Shown here: in pieces, positions 51,100 through 60,226 of the stretch
Position numbering within the stretch: position 1 is the first letter of the stretch
How the letters are laid out: each line of letters opens with the position of its first letter
Assembly (NCBI GenBank): GCA_002482725.1
Contig: DLGO01000044.1
Span: forward strand, 52,905 to 113,654
Source of the DNA: Bacteroidetes bacterium UBA7692
Lineage (GTDB): Bacteria; Bacteroidota; Bacteroidia; Chitinophagales; LD1
Reading direction: 5' to 3'
Length of the DNA: 60,750 nt
Notes under the pieces: generated by a model
Seen by the model: the letters and a program-made list of their open reading frames with translations, nothing else
Database searches by the model: none
What the model was told of the DNA's origin: nothing
Made by a program: the position numbers and the translations under genes

Positions 51100-52716
51100 A
51101 TGAACAAGACATTTCTACGCAACTTTCTACTTTGCAGCCTTGCAGCAGTAGGTGTTTCGGCAAGTGCGGCAACGGTAAACGTGAACGCCAGCATAACGAC
51201 AAGCACTACCTGGACCAAGAACAACGTTTACATTTTGTTTGGTGACATATTTGTAAAAGACGGGGCAACCTTAACAATACAGGAAGGAACAGTAATAAAA
51301 GGAAACAAACAATCGCTAAGCCGATTGGTGATAACCAAAACAGGTAAAATAAACGCAAATGGTACGGCTGCTGAGCCTATTGTATTTACCTCTAACGAGG
51401 CAGCGGGTAACCGCAAAAGGGCTGACTGGGCAGGACTTGCAATATGCGGAAGTGCACCAATCAACCAAAAAAATGCACAAGGCAACCCGGATATAAAAAC
51501 ACTGGAGTGCGGTGTAGGCACAGAATACGAATACGGTGGCAACAATGCTGATGATAGTTCGGGTGTATTGCGCTATGTACGTATAGAATATGCCGGCTAT
51601 GTATGCGGTGCTAACGCAGAGCTTAACTCATTGACACTAGGTGGTGTTGGACGTAAAACTGTGATAAGCCACGTGCAGGTGAGCTATGGTCAGGATGACG
51701 GTATTGAGTTTTTTGGTGGAAATGTGAATGCTGACCATATAGTATCTTACGGAAGCCGTGATGATGATATGGATACAGATGATGGATTTTCTGGCAAAGT
51801 ACAGTTTGGCTTGATAGTACGTGTAGATACTATAGCTGACCAAGGCGATATATCTAACGCTTTTGAATCGGACAATGACCCGAATGGAACATACAATAAA
51901 CCAAATACAGGTGGCGTGTTCTCTAACTTTACCATAGTAGGCCCTGCTAAAACCACTACAAGCACTATAGATGCCAAGTACGGTTGGGCTTTCCGTTTGA
52001 GAAGGAATACTGCACTTAATGTTTTTAACACAATAGTATTGGGTTATAAAGACGGTTTGCGCATAGAAGGTACAGGTGCACAGAACAAAGCAACAAATGA
52101 TACATTGGAATTTGAGCACAACATTATAGCAGGCTGTGCAGGTAACTATGCTTATGCAGCATTTGATACTGCTTACCTGGCTAATGCAGCACATGATATA
52201 CGTGTATATGGTGGCAATGCGAACGACAGCCTGAAATTGGCTGCGCCATACACTCCATCAGCTTACGATTTCCGTCCGGGAGCAGGTTCCCCTGCCCTTA
52301 CAGGTGGTACCTTTACCAATATCAAATTGGCAGATTTTGCCCCTACTACTTATGTAGGTGCATTTGACGGAACCAACAACTGGTTGGATTCATGGACAAA
52401 CTTTTCGCCACAGACTACGCCTTATGCTGCACCAAATGCAATAGAAGATGTAGTGACAGGAAGCGTAATAAACGTATATCCAAGCCCAGCTTCGGATAAA
52501 GTGACCCTGGCGATAGATGCTGCAGATGCAGTAGATATAACTATAACTGTGATAGACCTGAACGGTAAAGTAATGGAAGCAACTGCTGCCAGCCTTGTAT
52601 CGGGCAAAAACAACAACATACAGTTCAATACATCAGGATATGCAAACGGTGTATACTTCATGAACCTGCGTGGAAATGGTTTTGATACCAATATCAGGTT
52701 TTTTGTAGCGCGCTAA
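51100..52716 (+). CDS. Secreted beta-helix-like protein with T9SS sorting domain (538 aa)
   Basis: Signal peptide 1-23 (SASAA end). From about 40 to 330 the sequence has the short-strand turns of a parallel beta-helix: GATLTIQEGTVIKGN, ADWAGLAICGSAPIN, VRIEYAGYVCG, DDGIEFFGGNVNADHIVSYG, DDDMDTDDGFSGKVQFGLI. There is a strong acidic, calcium-like DDDMDTDDG stretch. The next ~110 residues continue with LNVFNTIVLGYKDGLRIEG and SAYDFRPGAGSPALTGG, a pattern typical of surface lectin or parallel-repeat proteins in Bacteroidota. A T9SS type-A domain ends it (VYPSPASDKVTLAI ... NGVYFMNLRG, basic end). Ligand unknown. Divergent from der. Confidence 0.85.
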   Translation: MNKTFLRNFLLCSLAAVGVSASAATVNVNASITTSTTWTKNNVYILFGDIFVKDGATLTIQEGTVIKGNKQSLSRLVITKTGKINANGTAAEPIVFTSNEAAGNRKRADWAGLAICGSAPINQKNAQGNPDIKTLECGVGTEYEYGGNNADDSSGVLRYVRIEYAGYVCGANAELNSLTLGGVGRKTVISHVQVSYGQDDGIEFFGGNVNADHIVSYGSRDDDMDTDDGFSGKVQFGLIVRVDTIADQGDISNAFESDNDPNGTYNKPNTGGVFSNFTIVGPAKTTTSTIDAKYGWAFRLRRNTALNVFNTIVLGYKDGLRIEGTGAQNKATNDTLEFEHNIIAGCAGNYAYAAFDTAYLANAAHDIRVYGGNANDSLKLAAPYTPSAYDFRPGAGSPALTGGTFTNIKLADFAPTTYVGAFDGTNNWLDSWTNFSPQTTPYAAPNAIEDVVTGSVINVYPSPASDKVTLAIDAADAVDITITVIDLNGKVMEATAASLVSGKNNNIQFNTSGYANGVYFMNLRGNGFDTNIRFFVAR

Positions 52717-52743
52717 TAAGATTTTAAAGAGTCAATGGAAATG

Positions 52744-52773
52744 GAGGTTAGCACAAGGCTAACCTCTTTTTTT
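52744..52773 (+). terminator. Terminator after the 51100-52716 gene
   Basis: GAGGTTAGC / GCTAACCTC stem with a 4-5-base loop and a run of seven Ts, 28 bases after the stop. Confidence 0.88.
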
Positions 52774-52837
52774 GCCCAATGGTTAAATACTGTTGTCAGA
52801 ATCCTTAAAATAATTATTTTTGCGCCTCCTAAAAAAT

Positions 52838-52911
<74 letters not shown>

Positions 52912-52917
52912 CGAAAG

Positions 52918-52946
52918 AAAAGGCAGAAGTAATTCTGCCTTTTTTG
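52918..52946 (+). terminator. Terminator after tRNA-Met
   Basis: AAAAGGCAGAA / TTCTGCCTTTT stem with a GTAA loop and T-run, seven bases past the tRNA. Confidence 0.88.
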
Positions 52947-52966
52947 TTTTTACACGGTTAGGAGCG

Positions 52967-52992
52967 TTGATTTGATACAAAAGCCTAATTTC
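52967..52992 (+). promoter_or_regulatory. Weak candidate promoter for hisH-hisA
   Basis: TTGA at 52967-52970 and TAATTTC at 52986-52992, spacing about 16. Only a partial match to the Bacteroidota consensus. Confidence 0.3.
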
Positions 52993-53009
52993 ATAAAACG
53001 AATACGGAT

Positions 53010-53585
53010 ATGCAGTTGGTAATAATAGATTATGGGGCAGGCAATGTGCAATCGGTGCAGAACGCCTTTGCGCGCCTGGGATTAGAATCTATAGTAACTG
53101 CGGACAGAAATATAATAGGGGCTGCTGATAAGGTGGTGTTTCCCGGAGTGGGCCATGCCAAAAGCGCCATGGAGCAAATACACAAGCTGGAACTGGCCGA
53201 TACGATAAGAACACTAAAACAACCTGTACTGGGAATATGCCTAGGTATGCAGCTGATGTGCAGCTGGTCTGAAGAGGGTGGGGTAGAAGGGCTGGGTATC
53301 TTTGATGCCAAGGTACTACGGTTTCCAAATGAGCTGAAAGTGCCGCAGGTGGGCTGGAACAGGGTGCAGCAGGTGTCTGATGCTTATGGTAGCTTTGATA
53401 AGGAGCACTTCTATTTTGTACATAGCTATTATGTGCCTGTAAATGAGGCTACCGTGATGCAATGCGAGTACGGACTACCTTTTAGTGCGGGTATGCGCAA
53501 AGATAATTTTACTGCTATGCAGTTTCACCCGGAAAAGAGCGGTGTGGCCGGTGAGCGGTTGCTGAAACAATTCTTAAATAACTAG
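53010..53585 (+). CDS. hisH: Imidazole glycerol phosphate synthase, glutamine amidotransferase subunit
   Basis: HisH hydrolyses glutamine and passes ammonia to HisF, forming IGP and AICAR from PRFAR in histidine synthesis. Class I amidotransferase: nucleophile C77 in GICLGMQ, H173 and E175 in QFHPEKSG. Other landmarks are IDYGAGNVQSV and FPGVGHA at the N-terminus and FYFVHSYYV. Length 191 aa is normal. hisA follows nine bases downstream. HisF, its obligate partner, is not adjacent and not in the window. Confidence 0.96.
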   Translation: MQLVIIDYGAGNVQSVQNAFARLGLESIVTADRNIIGAADKVVFPGVGHAKSAMEQIHKLELADTIRTLKQPVLGICLGMQLMCSWSEEGGVEGLGIFDAKVLRFPNELKVPQVGWNRVQQVSDAYGSFDKEHFYFVHSYYVPVNEATVMQCEYGLPFSAGMRKDNFTAMQFHPEKSGVAGERLLKQFLNN

Positions 53586-53594
53586 TATACAACG

Positions 53595-54308
53595 ATGGTA
53601 ATAATACCTGCAATAGATATAATAGGTGGTAAGTGCGTAAGGCTGACCAAGGGCGACTATGAGCAGAAAAAAGTGTATGCTGATGATCCCGTGGAGGTAG
53701 CTAAGGGATTTGAACAGGCAGGATTGAAAAGACTACATGTGGTGGACCTGGATGGTGCAAAGAGCAGCAGGATAGTTAACCATGAGGTGCTGGCGGCTAT
53801 AACGAATCAAACATCGCTGCAGGTGGATTTTGGTGGAGGTATAAAGACCGATGCGGATATAGAGCTTGCATTTGCCTGTGGGGCGCAGCAGGTGACCGTA
53901 GGAAGTATAGCTGTGAAGGATAGCACAACCTGCCTGAGATGGCTTAAGAAGTATGGCAGCGAGCGCATAATACTAGGTGCTGATGTGATGGGCGAGTATA
54001 TCGCTGTACATGGCTGGCAGGAAACAAGTACGCTTGCGCTGTTTCCCTTTCTGGAGCGCTACCTGGGCGAAGGTGTAAAGTATGTGATATGCACGGATAT
54101 AGCCAAGGACGGCATGCTGCAGGGCAGCTCAATAGAATTGTATAAAAGAATACTGGAAAAATTCCCTTCTATACAACTTATAGCCAGTGGGGGAGTGGAT
54201 GGTATGCAAGACCTGAGAAATCTACAAAGTGCGGGCTTGTACGGGGCTATAGTGGGCAAGGCAATATATGAAGGCAGGGTAACTGCGGATGAACTGGCTA
54301 AGCTGTAA
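53595..54308 (+). CDS. hisA: ProFAR isomerase
   Basis: HisA isomerises ProFAR to PRFAR, the substrate of HisH/HisF. It is a (beta/alpha)8 barrel with two phosphate-binding glycine motifs. Landmarks: IIPAIDIIGGKCVRLTKGDY (acid/base D8), HVVDLDGAKSS, VDFGGGIKTDADIE, CTDIAKDGMLQG and IASGGVDGMQDLRNL. HisA rather than HisF is shown by GGKCVRLTKGDYEQK and the length, 237 aa. Cotranscribed with hisH. Confidence 0.95.
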   Translation: MVIIPAIDIIGGKCVRLTKGDYEQKKVYADDPVEVAKGFEQAGLKRLHVVDLDGAKSSRIVNHEVLAAITNQTSLQVDFGGGIKTDADIELAFACGAQQVTVGSIAVKDSTTCLRWLKKYGSERIILGADVMGEYIAVHGWQETSTLALFPFLERYLGEGVKYVICTDIAKDGMLQGSSIELYKRILEKFPSIQLIASGGVDGMQDLRNLQSAGLYGAIVGKAIYEGRVTADELAKL

Positions 54309-54324
54309 CTTAAACCAACCCTAA

Positions 54325-56448
54325 TTACTCTTCGTTCAGCTTATTGTATGCACGGATGAATAGTGCACCCAGGTTTTTGTGCGGAGGTATATAATCCTGA
54401 AAGCGCTCGTAGGCTTGCTTATTGTTTTTAACCTTACCCTCCAACGCGCTCCACACTGTGTACCAGTTGATGTCGCGGAAATTCCTTACATCTTCGGCCA
54501 ATAGCTTAACCAGGGGATTGTTGACGAACATAGTACCTATCTGCTTGGAGGAGATAACGCTCACATTGGGGCTGCGCTCGAATATGCTGCTAAGGCTGTT
54601 GTAGCCACCACAGCTACCCAGGATAAAAATGGCAGTATTGTTGTGTATCTTTTCGATGGTCTTGTATGCGTAGTAACTATGCCCGCGGTGAATCATGATA
54701 TCCGGCTCCTGCTGCAGGCTGTCCAATAGCTTTTCTATCATTGGCTGGCCTATGTATTCGCTCTTTGGCCTGTTGGCATAAATGGATACAAATGCTCCCT
54801 CGCGGCTCATGATTTTGACATAATGCTTATGCTCCTGAATGATCCAGTTTGGGTCGCGGAACTCGGCAAGGAATGTTTTGAAGGAAGCATCGCCATCTTC
54901 ATCATCATAGAAATACATCTGCCAGATGTTGTGCCTGTTCCGGCGGAAAAGAGACTCGAAATTTACCTTGTCGATAGGAGGCAGCTGGTACTTGGCAGCT
55001 ATAGAAGCGAACCAGTTGTTTTTGAACATGGCATCGCCTACAAACAAGTTGGTAAGCAGGCCGTAAAGCACTTCGCCTTGTTTGTGCTTCGCAATTTTTA
55101 CGCGTTCAAATTCTTTCTTGATGGTACTTTTCAGCAGGTCTAAAATGATGGTGTCTGTAATGCTGCCGAAGGCGTCGGCCACCTCTACTGCCTGAGATGC
55201 ACTGTTTGGCGAAGCCTCCAGATTGCTGGCAAAATCTACCATCAGCTGCTGCCTTTGCTCCGGCGTCATGGTATTCAGAAATACCTGGAGCTTGCCGTAG
55301 CTTGCGCACATTTTAATAAAAGTACGGAAGCGATTGAAGCCAACGGTAGTAAGAAATTCATATCCGTTTGCGCTATCCAGCTTGGCAAGCAAACGCTTGA
55401 AACAACCATTGAAGGTAGAGGTGAAAATTTCTTCTTCGCTATATACCATGAGCGTATACAGCTCTTTGGTGGTAAGTGAATCGCTGTTTGCAAAGCGGAT
55501 GTTGTCGGCCTCGTTGTGCAGGTCGTTGATTACACGCACGTATTTAAGGCTATAGGTCTCCAGGTCAGCTTCGAGTGAATGCTCTGCGAGTGGATGCGGG
55601 TTGATGCGGGTTTCTAAAAGCTGCTGCAGGTAGCGGTATTGGTCTTTGCCAATATCGTGTGCAGAATCCAGGGATAGCTTGCCTTTAGCAATAGGGTCGA
55701 GCAGGGTATATGCGTTGGTACTTTTGCCAAAGCGTTTTTCGATACTGAGCAAGGTAACCACATCAGGGTCACTGCTGCGTTTCAGGATCTGCATGATGGG
55801 GTGGTCCTGCAGGAAGTATTTTTTTGCTGTAATGGGAGCTGAAACGGCTGCCTTAGATATTATTTCGGTGGCGTAAGGCTTATCATCGTACAGGAAGTGG
55901 TTTTCCAAAACCTGCACCGGATATTGGCTGGCAATATGGTTCAGGAATTTGGGTGTAGCCTCCTCATTTTTGAAGAATCCGACTGCACGAATCGATACCT
56001 GTGGGTTGGTGTAGTAGAAGGATTCGAGATTGCCTTGCAACACGGCATTCATACAGCCGAGTATATGTACCAGCAGCTTGTCGGTTTCGTCCATCCTGTA
56101 AAAGTTGGATCGATTGACACGGCGGAGGTGATAGAACAGCTGCTCGTTAAAATTATTCCTATCCAGCTTGTCGAATACCTTTTTGTCGAGTATGCGCTGC
56201 ATGTAATCTACTATCTCGAAGTAGATAAAATTGGCTTGCTGGCTGATAGCGGTATCGCCTGCATTGATAAAGTGGTCGAGCTTGCCATCGAGCTTGTCTA
56301 TCCTGTCCTGCTCGGCATCTATAAGGCCGGGACGCTTAACGACGGTAGAGTCCTGTGCTGATACTGATAAAGAAGAGCACAAGGCCATACCTGCCAGAAG
56401 CAGCTTGCCGGTAGAGAGGAAGTTTTTTATATATTGGATGGTACTCAA
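54325..56448 (-). CDS. Large secreted hypothetical protein, one-unit paralogue, His/Cys-dyad C-terminus (707 aa)
   Basis: A hydrophobic segment ending SVSAQ (about 15-32) suggests a signal peptide. The body (~140-410) is a helical unit homologous to both units of the neighbouring gene: ITAKKYFLQDHPIMQILKRSSD, FRTFIKMCASYGKLQV, SASQAVEVADAFGSI. The C-terminal domain (~510-690) has IMIHRGHSY (H587, H590) followed 23 residues later by FILGSCGGYN (C613), then VISSKQIGTMFVNNPLV. Each dyad residue follows a hydrophobic strand, the layout of caspase-like clan CD cysteine peptidases. The start is TTG at 56448 overlapping the upstream TGA stop (TTGA), implying coupled translation. No family is recognised. 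Confidence 0.7.
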   Translation of the reverse strand: MSTIQYIKNFLSTGKLLLAGMALCSSLSVSAQDSTVVKRPGLIDAEQDRIDKLDGKLDHFINAGDTAISQQANFIYFEIVDYMQRILDKKVFDKLDRNNFNEQLFYHLRRVNRSNFYRMDETDKLLVHILGCMNAVLQGNLESFYYTNPQVSIRAVGFFKNEEATPKFLNHIASQYPVQVLENHFLYDDKPYATEIISKAAVSAPITAKKYFLQDHPIMQILKRSSDPDVVTLLSIEKRFGKSTNAYTLLDPIAKGKLSLDSAHDIGKDQYRYLQQLLETRINPHPLAEHSLEADLETYSLKYVRVINDLHNEADNIRFANSDSLTTKELYTLMVYSEEEIFTSTFNGCFKRLLAKLDSANGYEFLTTVGFNRFRTFIKMCASYGKLQVFLNTMTPEQRQQLMVDFASNLEASPNSASQAVEVADAFGSITDTIILDLLKSTIKKEFERVKIAKHKQGEVLYGLLTNLFVGDAMFKNNWFASIAAKYQLPPIDKVNFESLFRRNRHNIWQMYFYDDEDGDASFKTFLAEFRDPNWIIQEHKHYVKIMSREGAFVSIYANRPKSEYIGQPMIEKLLDSLQQEPDIMIHRGHSYYAYKTIEKIHNNTAIFILGSCGGYNSLSSIFERSPNVSVISSKQIGTMFVNNPLVKLLAEDVRNFRDINWYTVWSALEGKVKNNKQAYERFQDYIPPHKNLGALFIRAYNKLNEE

Positions 56449-59400
56449 ATGCCTAGTATTTGATAATAAGCCCTGCTAAATAAAGATTTTAAATTTTGAT
56501 ATGGTGGTACATAGTCAGCGAACATTGGATTGCCACCTATTTTGAGGCGCATGGAGTCCCAAAAGTCTTTCCAAATAATGGGTTTGTCGTTTCTTATGTT
56601 CTCATTCAGCGTAAATATCATTGGGTCGTTTACGCTTTTTGTGCCGATTTGCTTGGTAGCAATAATGTGTGCATCGGGTGCATTATCCACCGCATTGGCA
56701 AGCTTGTAAAAACCGCCGCAAGAGCCAACAAACAACAACTTAACGTGCTCGTCTACATGCTGCAATGTAGTAACTGTATGAAAGCTGTGCCCCCGGTGTA
56801 TCATTACTGAAGGGTTAATTTTGTTCAGCTTGAAATACTCCTTAATAGCCTCCTGGCCGTTGTACTCAAATTCCGGTTTGTTGGCGTATATCTCTACATT
56901 ATTGCCACTCGAACTTTTTATAAGCACATAGCTGCCTTTGTCTTCGACCTTCCATGCCTGATTGTTTTTGAAGGTATTTACAAAGTTGTAGTATGAATCG
57001 CGACCATCGGCATCGTTGTAGAAAAACATCTGCTCTACACATCCTTTATTTTCATTTAAAAGGCTGGCAATGGTTAACTGTGTAAGCACCGGAATCTTAT
57101 ATTGCCTGGATATTTTTTTGAACCATGCCTGATCGGATTTGGCACCGCCATCTATAAGGCTTGCCAATACACCGTATACTGCGATGGCGGTTTTGTTGGT
57201 GTCTTTGTAAGCCTGGATATACTGCTGCCTGATGCTGCTGTGAAGATTGGCAAGGATGGCGTCGTTTTTGATATTGGTGAGTGCTTCTGCCACATCTACT
57301 GCCTCGGTGTGGTTATAGTTGTCTGCATCCAGATTGCTGACAAACTGGATCAATAATGCATCGCGCTCTGCATCGGGCAGTGATTGCATGATAAGCTCGA
57401 ACTTATTGTAGCTGCTGCACTCGGAAAGGAAAGTGCGGAACTTGCCATAGCTAACACCTTTGAAAAAAGAGGCCAGGGAGCGGGTGTGCAGCTTTTGAAG
57501 AAAGCGCAGGAACAAGCCATTAAATGATGCCGTTACCACCTCTTCGCGACCAAATATCATCAGGAAGTATATCTCTTCGGCACTGAGATTTTGTACCGAT
57601 TTGAATGGCTCCGGATCGTTGAAGGCAATCTTATCGTTTATTTCCCTAACCAGGCGAAGGCAATAGTCTGTCATTTCGCGGTCTACGCTATACTGTCCTA
57701 TGTAAGACTCGCGGCTGCATATTTTGGCAAGCTCCCTGAACATGCCCTGTGGCGTGGTGCCTGCGGCATCTACCTGTGCCAATGTAAGGCGCCCCTTGAT
57801 AACGGCATCTGCCAATAGGAAGGCTTTGGTTTGATATCCTGCTGTTCTACCAATGTAAAATAGCTTTTGTACTACTGTGTCGCTGCTTTTGTTCAGCAGA
57901 ATATAGATAGGATGTGTAGGATTGTAGAGGTAACGCTTAAGGGATGTAGGGGCTTGCTTTGCAGCTACCTCCAATATGCGGGTGCTGTAAAATTTGGATT
58001 TGAAGAGGTCTGTTTTCTTCATTACTTCATCGGGCTCTACCTGTGCGGCATACAGCAGTATCTGCTCGGCAAAAGGCTCGTTCATGATGCGCTGCAGGTT
58101 TTGCAATGTGCTAAAGAGGTTTTTTTTCAGGGACATGATGTTGCGCGCTTCCTCACTTATTAAAAGGCTTAGGGGAGGCAGTACCTCTACATCTGCTGCC
58201 ACTACAGGCTCCAGTGCCGGAACAACTGTGGCAAAAGTGTCGGGCTTTTGCACTATCTCAACGATTTCTTTTGCAATGTCTTCTTCTATTTCATCGCGCT
58301 TTGGCGCTTTTGGCAGTACATCCTTATCATCATCCAGGGGGCGGTTTATTTTAGTGTTCTTTTCAAATGCTGTTTCTGCCATACGGCCTTTTATCATTTG
58401 ATTAACAGGCATGTCCTGAAATATGGAGATGTCGGGACGCGGGTCCGGCAACAGCTGTTCGCTTAGTACGGCATAAACGTGGTTGAGCGCCTTTGGGCTC
58501 ATGAGCTGCATTACCTGATCCAGCTTGCCATTGCGCTCTGCAAAATCGAGGAATGACCTCAGGCGCTCCCCATTGAGGGAATAGATAAATTCGGGTGGGA
58601 GTGGGGTGTATATTTTGCGCTTTATGATGTTGAGCATATTGGCAAAAGTCTGCACGCTCATTTCCCTATGGCTATACACGGCAACTGCAAAAGCTTCTTC
58701 TGCAGTAAGCAAGCGGAACTGTTCCGCGAGTATGCTCATGTTGTCTTCTACATTCAGGTCATTGACTTTTGGCACGCGGTCTATCGCATACTCCTCCATG
58801 CTCCTGTAAATGGAGTATTGCCCAATGGCATCGGGTTGCTTGGAGATGGCTACGGATTTTTTGAACAGCTCCAAAGGGTTGTCTCCAATAGAGTCTGCCT
58901 GATCCAAGGTTACATCATCGCGGATGATAGAGTAAATAATATTGTAAGCTTTGGAACTGGGGCCAAACTCCTCGTAAATATCGATGATGGCCTGAGAAGC
59001 CGGAGCCTTGCTCTCCTGCATCAGGTAGGATACTTCGTTTTCGGAAGTAAGGTAGCGCTTAACGGAAAAGGGAGCATAAGCGGCGGCAGAGTCCACAATA
59101 CCAATGGCAAAAGGCCTGCCTGCAAAGTGAACTGCATTGCGCAGGAGTATATCGGGATTGATATGCACATATTGCAGCAGGAATATGCGCGCAATAGAAT
59201 CGTCCGGAATAAGTGCCGCATACGGCAGGGAAAAGGTGCGGAAAAGCATTAGGTTTTCCAACAACTGATTGCGGGACTGCCACTCTATCATGAGTGGAAA
59301 ATAGCGCCATCCATCGGTGTATTTGCCGCTAACCATTTCCTCCTCTGTACCATTTTTATATACAGCATTCATGTACTGGATGATACAGCCGGCATACTTA

Positions 59401-59642
59401 ATGCGCTGTGCGTAGGTAAAAAAAGGCTGCTGGGAATACTTGAATGCGCTATCGCTAAGCTGAAGGAAAAGCGTATCGGTGACCTCGAACTCCGCTTTGA
59501 TTTTTTGTTTTATAACACTGGATTTCTGAGCCAGGTTGACCAACTGCCTGTTGTAATTAATTTCGGCAGAGTCGAGCTGCTGTGCATAGGTAGTGCTGCA
59601 GCAAAAAAGTAACCCGATAATCAGAAAAAAAATGTGCTTCAC
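56445..59642 (-). CDS. Large secreted hypothetical protein, two-unit paralogue, His/Cys-dyad C-terminus (1065 aa)
   Basis: Signal peptide 1-20 (GTG start; STTYAQQ). Two homologous ~240-residue units follow: unit 1 (~162-397, KRYLTSENEVSYLMQES, AIGQYSIYRSMEEYAIDRV, LTAEEAFAVAVYSHREM) and unit 2 (~535-771, KRYLYNPTHPIYILLNKS, YIGQYSVDREMTDYCLRLV, LSAEEIYFLMIFGREEV). Between them lies a ~95-residue acidic, proline-rich linker (~400-495). The C-terminal domain (~865-1040) has VMIHRGHSF (H949, H952) and LLFVGSCGGF (C975), like the neighbouring paralogue. Secretion or periplasmic location is inferred from the signal peptide. It has no sorting domain. Function unknown; a cysteine peptidase is possible. 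Confidence 0.7.
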   Translation of the reverse strand: MKHIFFLIIGLLFCCSTTYAQQLDSAEINYNRQLVNLAQKSSVIKQKIKAEFEVTDTLFLQLSDSAFKYSQQPFFTYAQRIKYAGCIIQYMNAVYKNGTEEEMVSGKYTDGWRYFPLMIEWQSRNQLLENLMLFRTFSLPYAALIPDDSIARIFLLQYVHINPDILLRNAVHFAGRPFAIGIVDSAAAYAPFSVKRYLTSENEVSYLMQESKAPASQAIIDIYEEFGPSSKAYNIIYSIIRDDVTLDQADSIGDNPLELFKKSVAISKQPDAIGQYSIYRSMEEYAIDRVPKVNDLNVEDNMSILAEQFRLLTAEEAFAVAVYSHREMSVQTFANMLNIIKRKIYTPLPPEFIYSLNGERLRSFLDFAERNGKLDQVMQLMSPKALNHVYAVLSEQLLPDPRPDISIFQDMPVNQMIKGRMAETAFEKNTKINRPLDDDKDVLPKAPKRDEIEEDIAKEIVEIVQKPDTFATVVPALEPVVAADVEVLPPLSLLISEEARNIMSLKKNLFSTLQNLQRIMNEPFAEQILLYAAQVEPDEVMKKTDLFKSKFYSTRILEVAAKQAPTSLKRYLYNPTHPIYILLNKSSDTVVQKLFYIGRTAGYQTKAFLLADAVIKGRLTLAQVDAAGTTPQGMFRELAKICSRESYIGQYSVDREMTDYCLRLVREINDKIAFNDPEPFKSVQNLSAEEIYFLMIFGREEVVTASFNGLFLRFLQKLHTRSLASFFKGVSYGKFRTFLSECSSYNKFELIMQSLPDAERDALLIQFVSNLDADNYNHTEAVDVAEALTNIKNDAILANLHSSIRQQYIQAYKDTNKTAIAVYGVLASLIDGGAKSDQAWFKKISRQYKIPVLTQLTIASLLNENKGCVEQMFFYNDADGRDSYYNFVNTFKNNQAWKVEDKGSYVLIKSSSGNNVEIYANKPEFEYNGQEAIKEYFKLNKINPSVMIHRGHSFHTVTTLQHVDEHVKLLFVGSCGGFYKLANAVDNAPDAHIIATKQIGTKSVNDPMIFTLNENIRNDKPIIWKDFWDSMRLKIGGNPMFADYVPPYQNLKSLFSRAYYQILGI

Positions 59643-59718
59643 CGTGTTATTAACCTATGGTTGTTTTCTACGACAAATAAATAGCTTAGGTTTGTTAAAG
59701 TTATCCACTTCAACTTAG

Positions 59719-60213
59719 ATGCGATTTATACAGTCTATTTTATTTATCACGTTGATTTCGTGCGTCTTCTACTCTTGTAAAGATAAGGCAAAGCGCGCCA
59801 AAATTTATCATGAAAATATAGGTATGCAGACTGCCATAGTGGTAGATAGCGTATTGGATTACGGGGATGCTTTGCGGACTTATAAAAAGCAGGTAATAGC
59901 TGAGGTGACCACGGCCTACCTATGCAATATACGCTACCACTGCAGCAATGTGCAGGCAATGAAAGACTTTGACGGAGATGCATCGCTGCGCAATGCCTCT
60001 GTTAAATTGCTAACGTATTACAATTCGTATCTGGAGGGCAAAGTAAATCCATACGTATCTACGCTACAGGGAGATAGTCTGGATGAGTACCAGGTGCAGG
60101 TGATAGATTCTCTCTACCAGGAATTTTTTGAAAGTGAAAAGCCGTATTGGCAAGAGTATAACTCTGCCGAAAAGGCTTTTAGTGAGCGTTATGATATACT
60201 TTCGGTAAAGTAG
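59719..60213 (+). CDS. Hypothetical lipoprotein (164 aa)
   Basis: N-terminal signal with a cysteine in FYSCK after a hydrophobic stretch (MRFIQSILFITLISCVFYSC), so likely lipid-modified. The rest is helical: AIVVDSVLDYGDALRTYKKQV, RNASVKLLTYYNSYLEGK, and SEKPYWQEYNSAEKAFSERY near the end. This could be a small four-helix-type periplasmic protein. No function is known. It is divergent from the 1065-residue paralogue, 76 bases apart, and might be functionally linked to that pair. Confidence 0.75.
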   Translation: MRFIQSILFITLISCVFYSCKDKAKRAKIYHENIGMQTAIVVDSVLDYGDALRTYKKQVIAEVTTAYLCNIRYHCSNVQAMKDFDGDASLRNASVKLLTYYNSYLEGKVNPYVSTLQGDSLDEYQVQVIDSLYQEFFESEKPYWQEYNSAEKAFSERYDILSVK

Positions 60214-60226
60214 CTAAAATAAACTT

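Noticed and set aside
50943..51224. 93-codon minus-strand frame between der and the 51100 gene
   Set aside because: It overlaps the signal-peptide region of the 51100 gene on the opposite strand and has no protein-like features.
51637..52194. 185-codon minus-strand frame inside the beta-helix T9SS gene
   Set aside because: Cysteine-rich shadow of a well-supported secreted protein, no start context.
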